Source of the DNA: JABCPE02 sp963521545
GTDB lineage: Bacteria > Bacteroidota > Bacteroidia > Flavobacteriales > Weeksellaceae
Direction of reading: 5' to 3'
DNA: 6,812 nucleotides
Assembly: GCA_963521545.1 (NCBI GenBank)
Contig: CAUQVP010000091.1
Span: 1 to 6,812, forward strand
Shown: piece after piece, positions 1-6,812 of the stretch
Numbering within the stretch: position 1 is the stretch's first letter
How the letters are laid out: each line of letters starts with the position of its first letter
The notes under the pieces: model-generated
The model's database searches: none
What the model saw: only the letters and a program-made list of their open reading frames with translations
What the model was told of the DNA's origin: nothing
Made by a program: the position numbers and the translations under genes

Positions 1-1624
1 CATATTTTGCTTCTTGAATTTTTGTTCTAAATTTCTCAAAATCCTGCACAAAATCAGCACTTTCTGCTTCTTCTAAAAACTCTAAAATAGTTTGGTTTTT
101 CAGCCTTTTTATTTGATTTTCAGCCTCTTCGTGAAGTTCTTGGTAATTTTCAAAGAAACTTGCAGAATCTCCTTTGTCCACCGCATTTTTTATTGCTCCG
201 AAATAGTATTCTTTCCCGATAGAAATATTTTCCTTTAATAATTCTTCGGTTTCGGCTATGGTTGTTATTTTATTGTCTGATTGTGCATTATTCCATTGTT
301 TAGGCTTCTTTTTTCTAAATGTAAAGAAATAAATCGCCAAAAGAGAACCAAATACAAGAAGTCCTATCCCTGCTAATTTCCCAAAATCAAAGGTTTCCGC
401 TTCATCTTCCTCCTCTGAAATAGGCAAGAGATTTACTTTTTTCAGGATATGCCCTGTATCATCCATTACTTTATTTAGAGTAGATTTCGGAGAATCCATA
501 GCATCTTTGGACAATGATAATATTTTTATATTGTCTGAATCAATGGTTTGATATTGTTTTTCATCAATATCAAAATAAGCAAAATTTTCATAATGAATGG
601 TAATTTCTCCTTCTTTTTTAGGGATAATCACATAGTGGTCTATTTTCTCACCAGAAAATTCAGATTCTTTAATATCTATTTTTTGATTTGGTTTAAAGAC
701 TGTATAATCATTTGATTTTACAATTTTTGGAAGTTCTATATCTGCTATATTTCCTTTTCCTTTCAGCCTTACGAAGACATCCATGGGCTGGTTTACTTCC
801 ACTTCTTCTTTTGGAATTTCTACTTTTAAATCAAACTTTCCTACTGCGTTTTTAAAACTGCTCGGTGCACCTTCAGGAAGTTTTTTCACATGGATTCTAA
901 GAGGGTTAGATAATATTTTTTCTTCATTAAATTGCGCAGTTGCGGGAGATACAATGAAATTCCCTTCCTTCTCTGGGACAACCACGAATGAGGCTATTAC
1001 CTGCATCGCCATTTCATCACTTTTATCTATCTCTATATCTTCCCTCTTTAGATTTACAGTATGGATTTTTTTTGTATTTTGAGGAAGTTTTATATGATTT
1101 ACTTTTCTAAAATCTTGATAATTATGTGGATTTGCTTTTAGTTTTAAAACCACATTAACTGGCTGATTTTGATAAACATCCTTATTCAAAACCTCCATGA
1201 CCATAGAAACACTTCGCCCCCATGCGTCATTTTTTCGTTTCCCATCTCTCACCAAAATTTCAAATGGCTCAGACTTGTATGTCTTTCCATTCACCTGTAC
1301 CAATGCGCTTCCTATTCTAGTTTTTCCTGCATGTTTAGGCTGTAAAATAAGATGATATAGAACCTGCCTTACCACATTTCCCGTTTCTGGGTCTATGGCT
1401 GCCACGGATTCTGTAGCATTTCCGAGAATTTCAAATTTTGACAAGTCTGGAAGCCTCACGGGCGACTGCTGCTGGTAGTTTTCACCGATAATTTCAAGTC
1501 CGATGCTTAAATTAAACGGTTCTCTTACTTGGTATTCTTTGGTATCTGTTTCGGACAAAAGCGTTACTTGTCCATATCCAAATATGGGCAGAATAAATAG
1601 TAATATGTGCGCTATCAGTCTCAT
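1..1624 (-). CDS. batD: BatD-type membrane protein, 3' end cut by window edge
   Basis: Translating the minus strand from the ATG at 1624 gives 541 codons with no stop, leaving the window at the left edge; remembered BatD proteins have about 580-600 residues, so a few dozen may be missing. Residues 1-18 form a signal peptide (MRLIAHILLFILPIFGYG) before Gln19. The ectodomain appears to hold three similar beta-sandwich (Ig-like) units, about 20-126, 131-249 and 250-370, each ending in a comparable strand (SEPFEILV 118-125, SNPLRIHV 239-246, SDNIKILS near 363-370). An acidic stretch (SEEEDEAE, 403-410) precedes one transmembrane helix (about 417-436), a basic stop-transfer (FRKKK), and a charged helical cytoplasmic part of at least 105 residues. 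This layout matches the BatD 'oxygen tolerance' family. Its place directly behind the VWA and TPR genes supports a shared membrane complex. No frameshift was found in the visible part. Function beyond complex membership is inference. Confidence 0.87.
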   Translation of the reverse strand, partial: MRLIAHILLFILPIFGYGQVTLLSETDTKEYQVREPFNLSIGLEIIGENYQQQSPVRLPDLSKFEILGNATESVAAIDPETGNVVRQVLYHLILQPKHAGKTRIGSALVQVNGKTYKSEPFEILVRDGKRKNDAWGRSVSMVMEVLNKDVYQNQPVNVVLKLKANPHNYQDFRKVNHIKLPQNTKKIHTVNLKREDIEIDKSDEMAMQVIASFVVVPEKEGNFIVSPATAQFNEEKILSNPLRIHVKKLPEGAPSSFKNAVGKFDLKVEIPKEEVEVNQPMDVFVRLKGKGNIADIELPKIVKSNDYTVFKPNQKIDIKESEFSGEKIDHYVIIPKKEGEITIHYENFAYFDIDEKQYQTIDSDNIKILSLSKDAMDSPKSTLNKVMDDTGHILKKVNLLPISEEEDEAETFDFGKLAGIGLLVFGSLLAIYFFTFRKKKPKQWNNAQSDNKITTIAETEELLKENISIGKEYYFGAIKNAVDKGDSASFFENYQELHEEAENQIKRLKNQTILEFLEEAESADFVQDFEKFRTKIQEAKY

Positions 1625-1626
1625 TA
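1622..1626 (-). promoter_or_regulatory. TAATG stop-start overlap coupling batC to batD
   Basis: On the minus strand the bases TAATG serve both genes: TAA ends batC and the ATG sharing its second A begins batD. Such overlaps usually let the terminating ribosome re-initiate, keeping the two products in fixed ratio. The overlap is seen directly; the coupling is inferred. Confidence 0.75.
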
Positions 1627-2358
1627 CCAATCTTTACGATTGCTCTGTGGCTGGGCATATCCCTGCTTTCCCAGAGCTCTTTTAGCGGTGTGCCGTTCGC
1701 GTTCTTCTATGTATTGTAATAGTTCTTTTTCTAGTTCTTTTGGCTGATTGGGTTCTTCTTTTTTATTAGAATTATCCTCTTGCTGCTGGCTATCTTGCTG
1801 CTCCTTTTTAAATTTATCATTTTCTGGAGCATACATGTCCATAGGATTTTCTTTTTCTCCTTTATCCTGCTGGTTATTTTGTTGCTGTTGTTGAGATTGT
1901 TGCTGGTCTTGTTCCTGCTGTTGTTGCTTGGAATCCTTTTTCTGCAGAGCGATTTGCAGATTTTTTAAGATGGTTTGATTATTTGGGTCTAGTTTTAGGG
2001 CCTGTTTATAAGAATCTACGGCCTCTTTTTGCTGTTTATTTTTGAAATAAGCATTACCCAAATTGTATAGAGTCGCTGTTTTTTGCTCTTTGGTTTTTGC
2101 GTTTTTTAATGCTTTTTGGTAGGTAGAAACGGCATCAGAATATTGTTTTTTTTTGTATAGAGTATTTCCCAGATTATACTGCGCCCTGAAGTCTTCTGAC
2201 TTACCCTGCAGGGTCTTCAGATAATGATATGATGCATCATCAAAGTCTCCTTTCTCAAAACTCTGGTTCCCTCTATGTGTATGAACATCACTGCTCACCT
2301 GTGCAGAAACCTGCATCACAAAAACCAAACTATATAGAACTAATAAAACTCTTGCCAT
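1624..2358 (-). CDS. batC: Exported TPR protein with Gln-rich tail, BatC type
   Basis: Starting at the ATG at 2358 the protein has 244 residues. Residues 1-19 form a signal peptide (MARVLLVLYSLVFVMQVSA) with likely cleavage after Ala19, before Gln20. Three tetratricopeptide repeats follow at about 25-57, 59-92 and 95-128; the last two carry the consensus YNLGN...Y...A...Y..AL. Residues 145-165 are almost pure Gln with a few Asp, Glu, Ser and Asn, and a charged Lys/Glu/Gln region continues to about 205. The end contains a Glu/Arg helix (LLQYIEERERHTAKRAL). TPRs are protein-docking modules, so a periplasmic partner of the VWA and BatD proteins is the likely role. A longer reading from TTG at 2373 would add five residues; I prefer ATG because it gives a clean signal peptide and follows an A/T-rich leader typical of Bacteroidota. 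The stop codon shares a base with the batD start. Assignment as BatC rests on architecture and position. Confidence 0.88.
   Translation of the reverse strand: MARVLLVLYSLVFVMQVSAQVSSDVHTHRGNQSFEKGDFDDASYHYLKTLQGKSEDFRAQYNLGNTLYKKKQYSDAVSTYQKALKNAKTKEQKTATLYNLGNAYFKNKQQKEAVDSYKQALKLDPNNQTILKNLQIALQKKDSKQQQQEQDQQQSQQQQQNNQQDKGEKENPMDMYAPENDKFKKEQQDSQQQEDNSNKKEEPNQPKELEKELLQYIEERERHTAKRALGKQGYAQPQSNRKDW
1867..1926 (-). repeat. CAA/CAG-rich low-complexity tract inside batC
   Basis: Twenty consecutive codons are nearly all CAA or CAG, with a few Asp, Glu, Ser and Asn codons, encoding the Gln-rich linker of the TPR protein (residues 145-164). Codons are mixed rather than one pure triplet, so it is an imperfect repeat. 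Polar linkers of this kind are common after the TPRs of BatC-type proteins; length variation between strains is plausible. Confidence 0.7.
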
Positions 2359-2442
2359 ATATTTATTAGGCAAAAGTAAACTTTCTTTTGTTAAAAAAGA
2401 AGCTGTTTTGTGTTAAAAATTGCTAAAAATTAGGTATTTACA
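2359..2442 (-). other. batB-batC intergenic region with weak A/T hairpin
   Basis: This 84-nt gap is the longest non-coding stretch in the window. It is very A/T-rich. It contains a perfect 7-bp inverted repeat (TTCTTTT at 2401-2395 and AAAAGAA at 2389-2383 on the minus strand, 5-nt loop) and the promoter-like box at 2378-2371. The hairpin has a single G-C pair and no T-run right after it, so it is not a credible intrinsic terminator. It could mildly affect transcript processing or translation of batC. Confidence 0.4.
2371..2378 (-). promoter_or_regulatory. Possible Bacteroidota -7 promoter box before batC
   Basis: The minus-strand octamer TACTTTTG fits the Bacteroidota -7 consensus TAnnTTTG and ends 12 bases before the preferred batC ATG. 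No TTG or TTTG element was found about 19 bases upstream, where a -33 box is expected, and the leader would be only a few nucleotides long. It could be a weak internal promoter for batC-batD or a chance match in A/T-rich sequence. Confidence 0.25.
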
Positions 2443-3459
2443 TTATATATTCAAATCTCTTTTAGGATTCAAAAAATATATCAGAAAAAGTAAAACCAGC
2501 GCCCCAGCCAAAAACCACTGATAATAATGCTCCTTATTGAAAATGCTTATTTTACTGGCTTTACCGCCATCTTTTTGACTTGATTTTATATCTTTTATAA
2601 TCTCACTCGCTGCCCTTTCTACGCTATTTCCATCTATATACACCCCTCCCGTTTTTTCGGAAATAGTTTTGAGAGCCTGCGTTTCTCTTTTGGTAATAAC
2701 CGTATTCCCGTCCTCATCTTTTTTATAATCTTGATAAAGGTTAAACTGAAGCTCTGGTATCGCTCCACCTTCCTCCGTACCTATTCCCACGCTGGTCACT
2801 GTAATATTATTTTTCTGGGCTAAATTCACTGCCGCATCGTGGTTTCCTTCATTGTCTTCCCCATCGCTGATTAGAACAACTTTTTTCAATCCTGAAACTC
2901 CTTTTTTCAGCTTTTTTTCGGTTTCTTCCATTGCTAAAAGAAAATCCGTTCCCTGTCTTTTTATCAAATCAGAACTAAGGTTTTCCAAATAAATATCCAC
3001 CGAAGAATAATCCGTAGTCAGAGGCATCATCGTTCGGGCTTCTCCCGCAAAAACCACTATTCCCACTCGCTCTTCGCGGAGCTGGTTTAAGGTTTTATTT
3101 AAAATCAATTTGGCTTGTTCTAATCTAGAAGGCTCTATATCATTAGAATTCATAGAGTTAGAAACATCCACCAAAAATATCACATCAGATGAGGCTTTCT
3201 CCACACTCATCTCTGTTTTTTCATTCTTTACAATATCCACAAAAGACAAAATCAAGAGCAAAAAAGACAGGACATAAAACAATGTTAAAACTCCTGAAAA
3301 TCTAGATTTTTCGCCAAAAATTTGTTTCTGAAACCTACTTTCCGCAAAAAATTCTCGTTTCTTTTTTCTCCACTTAGAAAAATCCCAAAGCAGATACACC
3401 GCCATCAGTAAAACCAACAGCAGCCCAAAATATCGATAATTACCAAACTCCCAGTTCAT
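2443..3459 (-). CDS. batB: VWA-domain inner-membrane protein, BatA/BatB family
   Basis: The 338-residue protein has hydrophobic helices at about 10-25 and 56-74, a von Willebrand factor A domain from about 91 to 290, and a C-terminal helix at 315-330. The metal-ion-dependent adhesion site is intact: DVSNS (Asp98, Ser100, Ser102), Thr171 in QGTD and Asp199 in ISDGEDN, so divalent-metal binding is expected. The basic loop between the first two helices (KWRKKKR, 29-35) and the basic tail (NPKR) predict cytoplasmic placement, which puts the VWA domain in the periplasm. The VFAGEA and TTDY segments and the DEDGNTVITK stretch (about 251-260) resemble BatB more than BatA, but that choice rests on remembered family members. 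The ATG at 3459 follows a small AAGG box. It sits 15 nt after pfkA and is followed by TPR and BatD genes, as in bat operons. The molecular function of Bat proteins is not settled; a scaffold in an envelope complex is inference. Confidence 0.9.
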   Translation of the reverse strand: MNWEFGNYRYFGLLLVLLMAVYLLWDFSKWRKKKREFFAESRFQKQIFGEKSRFSGVLTLFYVLSFLLLILSFVDIVKNEKTEMSVEKASSDVIFLVDVSNSMNSNDIEPSRLEQAKLILNKTLNQLREERVGIVVFAGEARTMMPLTTDYSSVDIYLENLSSDLIKRQGTDFLLAMEETEKKLKKGVSGLKKVVLISDGEDNEGNHDAAVNLAQKNNITVTSVGIGTEEGGAIPELQFNLYQDYKKDEDGNTVITKRETQALKTISEKTGGVYIDGNSVERAASEIIKDIKSSQKDGGKASKISIFNKEHYYQWFLAGALVLLFLIYFLNPKRDLNI

Positions 3460-3465
3460 TCTTTA

Positions 3466-3469
3466 CCTT
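3466..3469 (-). promoter_or_regulatory. Shine-Dalgarno-like AAGG ahead of batB
   Basis: The 15-nt gap between the pfkA stop and the batB ATG contains AAGG ending six bases before the start codon, a usable ribosome-binding spacing. Bacteroidota genes often lack such a site, so it helps fix the ATG at 3459. It may also be chance in an A/G-rich spacer. Confidence 0.4.
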
Positions 3470-3474
3470 AATTT

Positions 3475-4467
3475 CTACATACTCATAATATCCGTGATTC
3501 TGATAAGGTCTTTATCTATTTTGCTCTCATCATTCTCTTTCACGGCTTTTTCCAGTGGGATAAGTTCCATCCTATCATTGTTAATTCCCACCATATACTG
3601 CGACTTCCCTTCCAGCAGGGATTCCACCGCTTTTACGCCCATTCTCGTTGCTAAAACTCGGTCATAGCAGGTAGGAGTTCCGCCTCGCTGCATGTGTCCC
3701 AGCACAGAAACCCTAATATCATATTCAGGGCGTTTCTGCTCTACATATTCTTTAAGCTCAAACACCGCTTTCCCTGCTGTATTTCCCTCTGCCACCACTA
3801 TGATGTTGGAAGTTTTTCCTCTTTGTTTTCCTCTATCAATATCTTCAAGCAAAACTTCCGCTGGAATATTTTTTTCTGGAATTATAATCCGCTCTGCTCC
3901 TCCTCCAATTCCTGAATTTAGCGCAATAAAGCCTGAATCTCGCCCCATCACTTCCACAAAAAACATCCTGTTGTGAGAACTCGCGGTATCCCTTATTTTG
4001 TCAATGGCATCCACTACGGTATTTAACGCCGTATCGTAGCCGATAGTATGTGTAGTCCCATAGATATCATTATCTATCGTTCCAGGAATTCCCATCACAG
4101 GAAAACCAAATTCTTGGCTAAAAGACAGCGCACCTGTAAAGGTTCCATCGCCGCCAATCACTACCAAAGCCTCTACTCCATTCTTTGTCAAGTTATTATA
4201 AGCACTCTCCCTGCCCTCTTTCGTTCTAAAACCTTCTGAACGGGCTGATTTTAGGAAAGTTCCGCCTTTGTTTATAATATTACGGACACTGCGGGCATTT
4301 AGTTCTACAAAATCATCCTCTATCATCCCTTGGAAACCACGATAAATCCCCAAAACCTCCACCTCATGATAGGAACATGTACGCACCACAGCTCTGATGG
4401 CTGCATTCATCCCTGGAGCATCTCCACCAGAGGTCAAAACCGCTATTTTATTGACTTTTTTTAGCAT
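3475..4467 (-). CDS. pfkA: ATP-dependent 6-phosphofructokinase
   Basis: This 330-residue enzyme phosphorylates fructose 6-phosphate to fructose 1,6-bisphosphate with ATP, the committed step of glycolysis, in the cytoplasm. Family signatures are all present: nucleotide-binding GGDAPGMN (14-21), GGDGT (105-109), catalytic PGTIDND (128-134, Asp132 as proposed base), MGRDSG (174-179) and substrate-binding GHMQRGG (257-263). Gly in GGDGT and Gly in PGTIDND indicate ATP rather than pyrophosphate as donor; PPi-dependent enzymes usually carry Asp and Lys there. Arginines at 25, 29, 59 and 159 line up by eye with effector-site or interface arginines of the E. coli enzyme, so allosteric control is plausible, though that alignment is from memory. 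Length is close to the usual 320 residues. The ATG at 4467 lies four bases after the helicase stop, so co-transcription and possibly translational coupling are likely. A pfkA gene directly behind a helicase gene has no obvious functional logic. Confidence 0.97.
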   Translation of the reverse strand: MLKKVNKIAVLTSGGDAPGMNAAIRAVVRTCSYHEVEVLGIYRGFQGMIEDDFVELNARSVRNIINKGGTFLKSARSEGFRTKEGRESAYNNLTKNGVEALVVIGGDGTFTGALSFSQEFGFPVMGIPGTIDNDIYGTTHTIGYDTALNTVVDAIDKIRDTASSHNRMFFVEVMGRDSGFIALNSGIGGGAERIIIPEKNIPAEVLLEDIDRGKQRGKTSNIIVVAEGNTAGKAVFELKEYVEQKRPEYDIRVSVLGHMQRGGTPTCYDRVLATRMGVKAVESLLEGKSQYMVGINNDRMELIPLEKAVKENDESKIDKDLIRITDIMSM

Positions 4468-4471
4468 TTTT

Positions 4472-6811
4472 CTAATTTATTTTTTCCAATTTAGCAAATT
4501 TCAAAATCAAGTTTTTTTCGCCTTCTGTGGCAAATTTTATTTTTGCTTTCACATTATTAGGGTCTGTTCCATCCAAAAACAGCACTTCTCCCACTCCGAA
4601 ACGATTATGTCTTACTCTGTCCCCTACTTCTATATCTTGGGACTGGCTGTTGTCAGGAGTATTTATTTTCGCAGATGAAACAGGCGTCAAATTCCTTTTA
4701 ATAGGCTGTTCAGGTAACTTTTGCTCATCAGCAGAAAGTTTTTTCTTCGGCTCTTTCTTTTGGAAAGCCCTCGGCATGCTCGGTGTATCATCAAAAATAC
4801 TAGATGACAGCCCTGAGCGATTGATTCCTCTGTTTTCTGCCATTGGATTGATAAAATCTAAATAATCTGTATCCACCTCACTGAGAAAACGGCTCGGCTC
4901 CGAATCTGTGATTTTCCCCCACTGAAAACGCGAAACAGCATAAGAGAAAAACGCCTGTTTTTCGGCTCTTGTAAGGGCTACATAGAACAGCCTGCGTTCC
5001 TCTTCCAGCTCCTCACGGGAGTTAGAACTCATAAAACTCGGGAACAAACCTTCTTCCAGCCCTACGATGTAGACAATAGGAAATTCCAGCCCTTTGGATA
5101 AGTGGATTGTCATCAGTGAGACTTTATCGCCTTCCTCATCATTCTCCTGTGTATCGGCCGATAAGGCTATATTTTCTAGGAAATTAGACAAACTCGGGTC
5201 GCCATCTTCCAGTTGCTGCTGTTCATCTATAAAACCCTGCATGGAGTTCATCAATTCCTGAATATTTTCCACTCGCGAGATACCTTCTGGCGTTTGATCT
5301 TCTTTCAAAGACTTTATCAAACCACTCTTTTTAGCCACTTCCATCGCTACTTGATAGACATTTTCCGTTTTCAGCATCACTTGAAAAGCCTTCATCATCT
5401 GCCAAAAATCATTCAGTTTCGTTAAAGCCGAATTATTTAGCCCTAAATTCGGTGCATGAAACGGCAGAGCATCCAGCACATTAGCAATAGACTGCCCTAT
5501 CGAGTCGGCATAAACGATGAGTTTATTCTGTGTTGTCTCCCCTATCCCACGCATCGGATAATTGATAATTCTAAGCAAAGCTTCCGAATCATTTTCATTA
5601 ACCAAAAGTCTGAGATACGCCAGCAAATCCTTTATTTCTTTTCTTTGGTAAAAAGACAGCCCGCCATACACTCGGTAAGGAATATTTTTCCTCCTCAAAG
5701 CATCTTCAAAAGCTCTGGTCTGGGAATTGGTACGATATAGAATAGCAAAATCATTAAATTTTTTCTGATTAAAATTATGCTGCTCCCAGATATTTCCCGC
5801 CACAAAATTCGCCTCATCTGCATCAGATAAAGAGCGGTAGACTTTTATCTTTTCTCCAACTTCATTATCACTGAATACATTTTTCTCAAACTGATTTATA
5901 TTTTTGGAAATCAAATCATTAGCTGCATTTACGATATTCTGTGTAGAACGGTAATTCTGCTCCAATGAAACGATTTTCGCATCGGGATAATCCTTTTTAA
6001 AATTCAAAATATTCTGAATATTCGCCCCACGGAAAGAGTAAATAGACTGCGCATCATCCCCTACCACGCATATATTTTCAAATTTAGATGCTAAAGCCTT
6101 CACTATCAGATACTGAGAGTGGTTCGTATCCTGATACTCATCCACCAGAATATACCGAAATCTATCCTGATATTTCGCTAAAACCTCTGGAAATCTCGTA
6201 AGTAACTCATTGGTTCTCAATAACAAATCATCAAAATCCATCGCTCCGTTCTTGAAACAGGTTTCTACATATTTTTGGTAAATCTGCCCCATCAGCTTCA
6301 TATTCGCTCGTTCATCGGCTTCCATCAGCTCTGGATTATTATAATATGCTTTTACTGTAATCAGATTATTTTTATACTGAGAAATTCTGCCCTGCACTTT
6401 CTTTGGCTTGTACAGATCTGAATCTATATTCATCTCTTTCAGGACTTTTTTCAACACATTGAGAGAGTCTTGGGTATCATAAATAGTAAAATTAGACGGA
6501 AAACCGAGATAATGAGCCTCACTTCTCAAAATCCGAGCAAAAACAGAGTGAAAAGTCCCCATCCAAAGGCTTTTCGCATCGCTGTTCCCTACCACCTTTG
6601 CGATACGCTCTTTCATCTCTCGGGCAGCCTTATTGGTAAAGGTAAGTGCCAGAATATTAAAAGGATCCGCTCCATTGGTTATCAGATGTGCTATATGCAT
6701 TGTAAGAACACGAGTTTTCCCTGATCCTGCTCCAGCAAGCACCATCAGAGGCCCTTGCAGAGTGGTCACAGCTTCATATTGAGCATTATTTAATCCTTTT
6801 AGGTAATCCAT
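4472..6811 (-). CDS. pcrA: UvrD/PcrA-type superfamily 1A ATP-dependent DNA helicase
   Basis: This 779-residue protein is a 3'-5' DNA helicase of the PcrA/UvrD/Rep family, which unwinds DNA in the cytoplasm during repair and clears replication and transcription obstacles. Visible motifs, in order: Q motif (LNNAQYEAV, 7-15), Walker A (GAGSGKT, 27-33), motif Ia (LALTFTNKAA, 54-63), GTFHS (85-89), Walker B (DEYQDTN, 224-230), motif III (VVGDDAQSIYSFRG, 249-262), motif IV (QNYRST, 285-290), motif V (MTIHLSKGLEF, 567-577) and motif VI (RRLFYVALTRAEK, 606-618). After a Lys/Pro/Ser-rich linker, residues 729-779 (starting VGDRVRHNRFGVGEV) form the Tudor-like tail that binds RNA polymerase in PcrA and UvrD; Rep lacks it. 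The ATG at 6811 leaves a standard N-terminus before the Q motif, so the gene looks complete, but only one base upstream is visible and the promoter is outside. It ends in TAG, four bases before pfkA. UvrD is an equally valid name, since the two cannot be separated by sequence alone here. Confidence 0.96.
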   Translation of the reverse strand: MDYLKGLNNAQYEAVTTLQGPLMVLAGAGSGKTRVLTMHIAHLITNGADPFNILALTFTNKAAREMKERIAKVVGNSDAKSLWMGTFHSVFARILRSEAHYLGFPSNFTIYDTQDSLNVLKKVLKEMNIDSDLYKPKKVQGRISQYKNNLITVKAYYNNPELMEADERANMKLMGQIYQKYVETCFKNGAMDFDDLLLRTNELLTRFPEVLAKYQDRFRYILVDEYQDTNHSQYLIVKALASKFENICVVGDDAQSIYSFRGANIQNILNFKKDYPDAKIVSLEQNYRSTQNIVNAANDLISKNINQFEKNVFSDNEVGEKIKVYRSLSDADEANFVAGNIWEQHNFNQKKFNDFAILYRTNSQTRAFEDALRRKNIPYRVYGGLSFYQRKEIKDLLAYLRLLVNENDSEALLRIINYPMRGIGETTQNKLIVYADSIGQSIANVLDALPFHAPNLGLNNSALTKLNDFWQMMKAFQVMLKTENVYQVAMEVAKKSGLIKSLKEDQTPEGISRVENIQELMNSMQGFIDEQQQLEDGDPSLSNFLENIALSADTQENDEEGDKVSLMTIHLSKGLEFPIVYIVGLEEGLFPSFMSSNSREELEEERRLFYVALTRAEKQAFFSYAVSRFQWGKITDSEPSRFLSEVDTDYLDFINPMAENRGINRSGLSSSIFDDTPSMPRAFQKKEPKKKLSADEQKLPEQPIKRNLTPVSSAKINTPDNSQSQDIEVGDRVRHNRFGVGEVLFLDGTDPNNVKAKIKFATEGEKNLILKFAKLEKIN

Positions 6812-6812
6812 A

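Noticed and set aside
783..1082. Plus-strand open frame of 99 codons opposite batD.
   Set aside because: It lies entirely antisense to the clean BatD reading frame, has low-complexity Ser/Phe composition and no recognisable domain.
1..1624. Possibility that the leftmost region is non-coding or a broken gene because no closed frame is present there.
   Set aside because: Reading the minus strand from 1624 gives 541 uninterrupted codons with signal peptide, ectodomain and membrane helix; the frame simply leaves the window before its stop.
1780..1968. Plus-strand open frame encoding a very hydrophobic Leu-rich peptide that looks like a small membrane protein.
   Set aside because: It is the antisense of the CAA/CAG tract of batC: reversed Gln codons read as TTG and CTG (Leu). 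The hydrophobicity is an artefact of that low-complexity DNA.
2383..2401. Inverted repeat between batB and batC considered as an intrinsic terminator.
   Set aside because: The stem is 7 bp with only one G-C pair and is not followed by a U-tract, so it is too weak; in A/T-rich DNA such repeats arise by chance.
2680..2730. The BatB segment DYKKDEDG resembles the FLAG epitope (DYKDDDDK), hinting at an engineered sequence.
   Set aside because: It is not an exact match, lies inside the VWA region, and a similar acidic DxxGNxVxTK stretch is normal in BatB-type proteins.
4527..4865. Plus-strand open frame of 112 codons opposite the helicase C-terminus.
   Set aside because: It is a shadow of the helicase linker and Tudor-like tail, with no family signature of its own.

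Overview
All the genes in this window read on the minus strand. The A/T-rich composition, near absence of Shine-Dalgarno sequences, signal-peptide cleavage just before Gln, and a bat gene set (VWA, TPR and BatD proteins in series) point to the phylum Bacteroidota, most likely class Flavobacteriia. The closest match from memory is the Chryseobacterium/Riemerella group (Weeksellaceae); that family-level guess is inference.

In transcription order, from the right edge to the left: a complete superfamily 1A DNA helicase (PcrA/UvrD, 6811-4472); a complete ATP-dependent 6-phosphofructokinase (4467-3475, after 4 nt); a VWA-domain membrane protein of BatA/BatB type (3459-2443, after 15 nt); a secreted TPR protein with a Gln-rich tail, BatC type (2358-1624, after an 84-nt gap, the only sizeable non-coding stretch); and a BatD-type membrane protein that starts inside the batC stop codon (1624) and runs off the left edge without a stop. 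Same orientation and tight spacing suggest one transcription unit. A weak promoter-like box in the 84-nt gap may allow separate expression of batC-batD. No RNA genes, mobile elements, CRISPR arrays or convincing terminators were seen.

The last three genes plausibly form one envelope complex. Charge distribution puts the BatB VWA domain in the periplasm, the TPR protein is exported, and BatD places about 400 residues in the periplasm and a domain of at least 105 residues in the cytoplasm. Bat ('Bacteroides aerotolerance') genes have been linked to oxygen or stress tolerance, but their molecular role is unsettled. What is unusual here is the arrangement: one VWA gene is visible instead of the batA-batB pair, no moxR or DUF58 gene lies directly upstream, and the genes follow a repair helicase and a glycolytic kinase. 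I found no evidence for an undescribed system; every gene belongs to a recognisable family.
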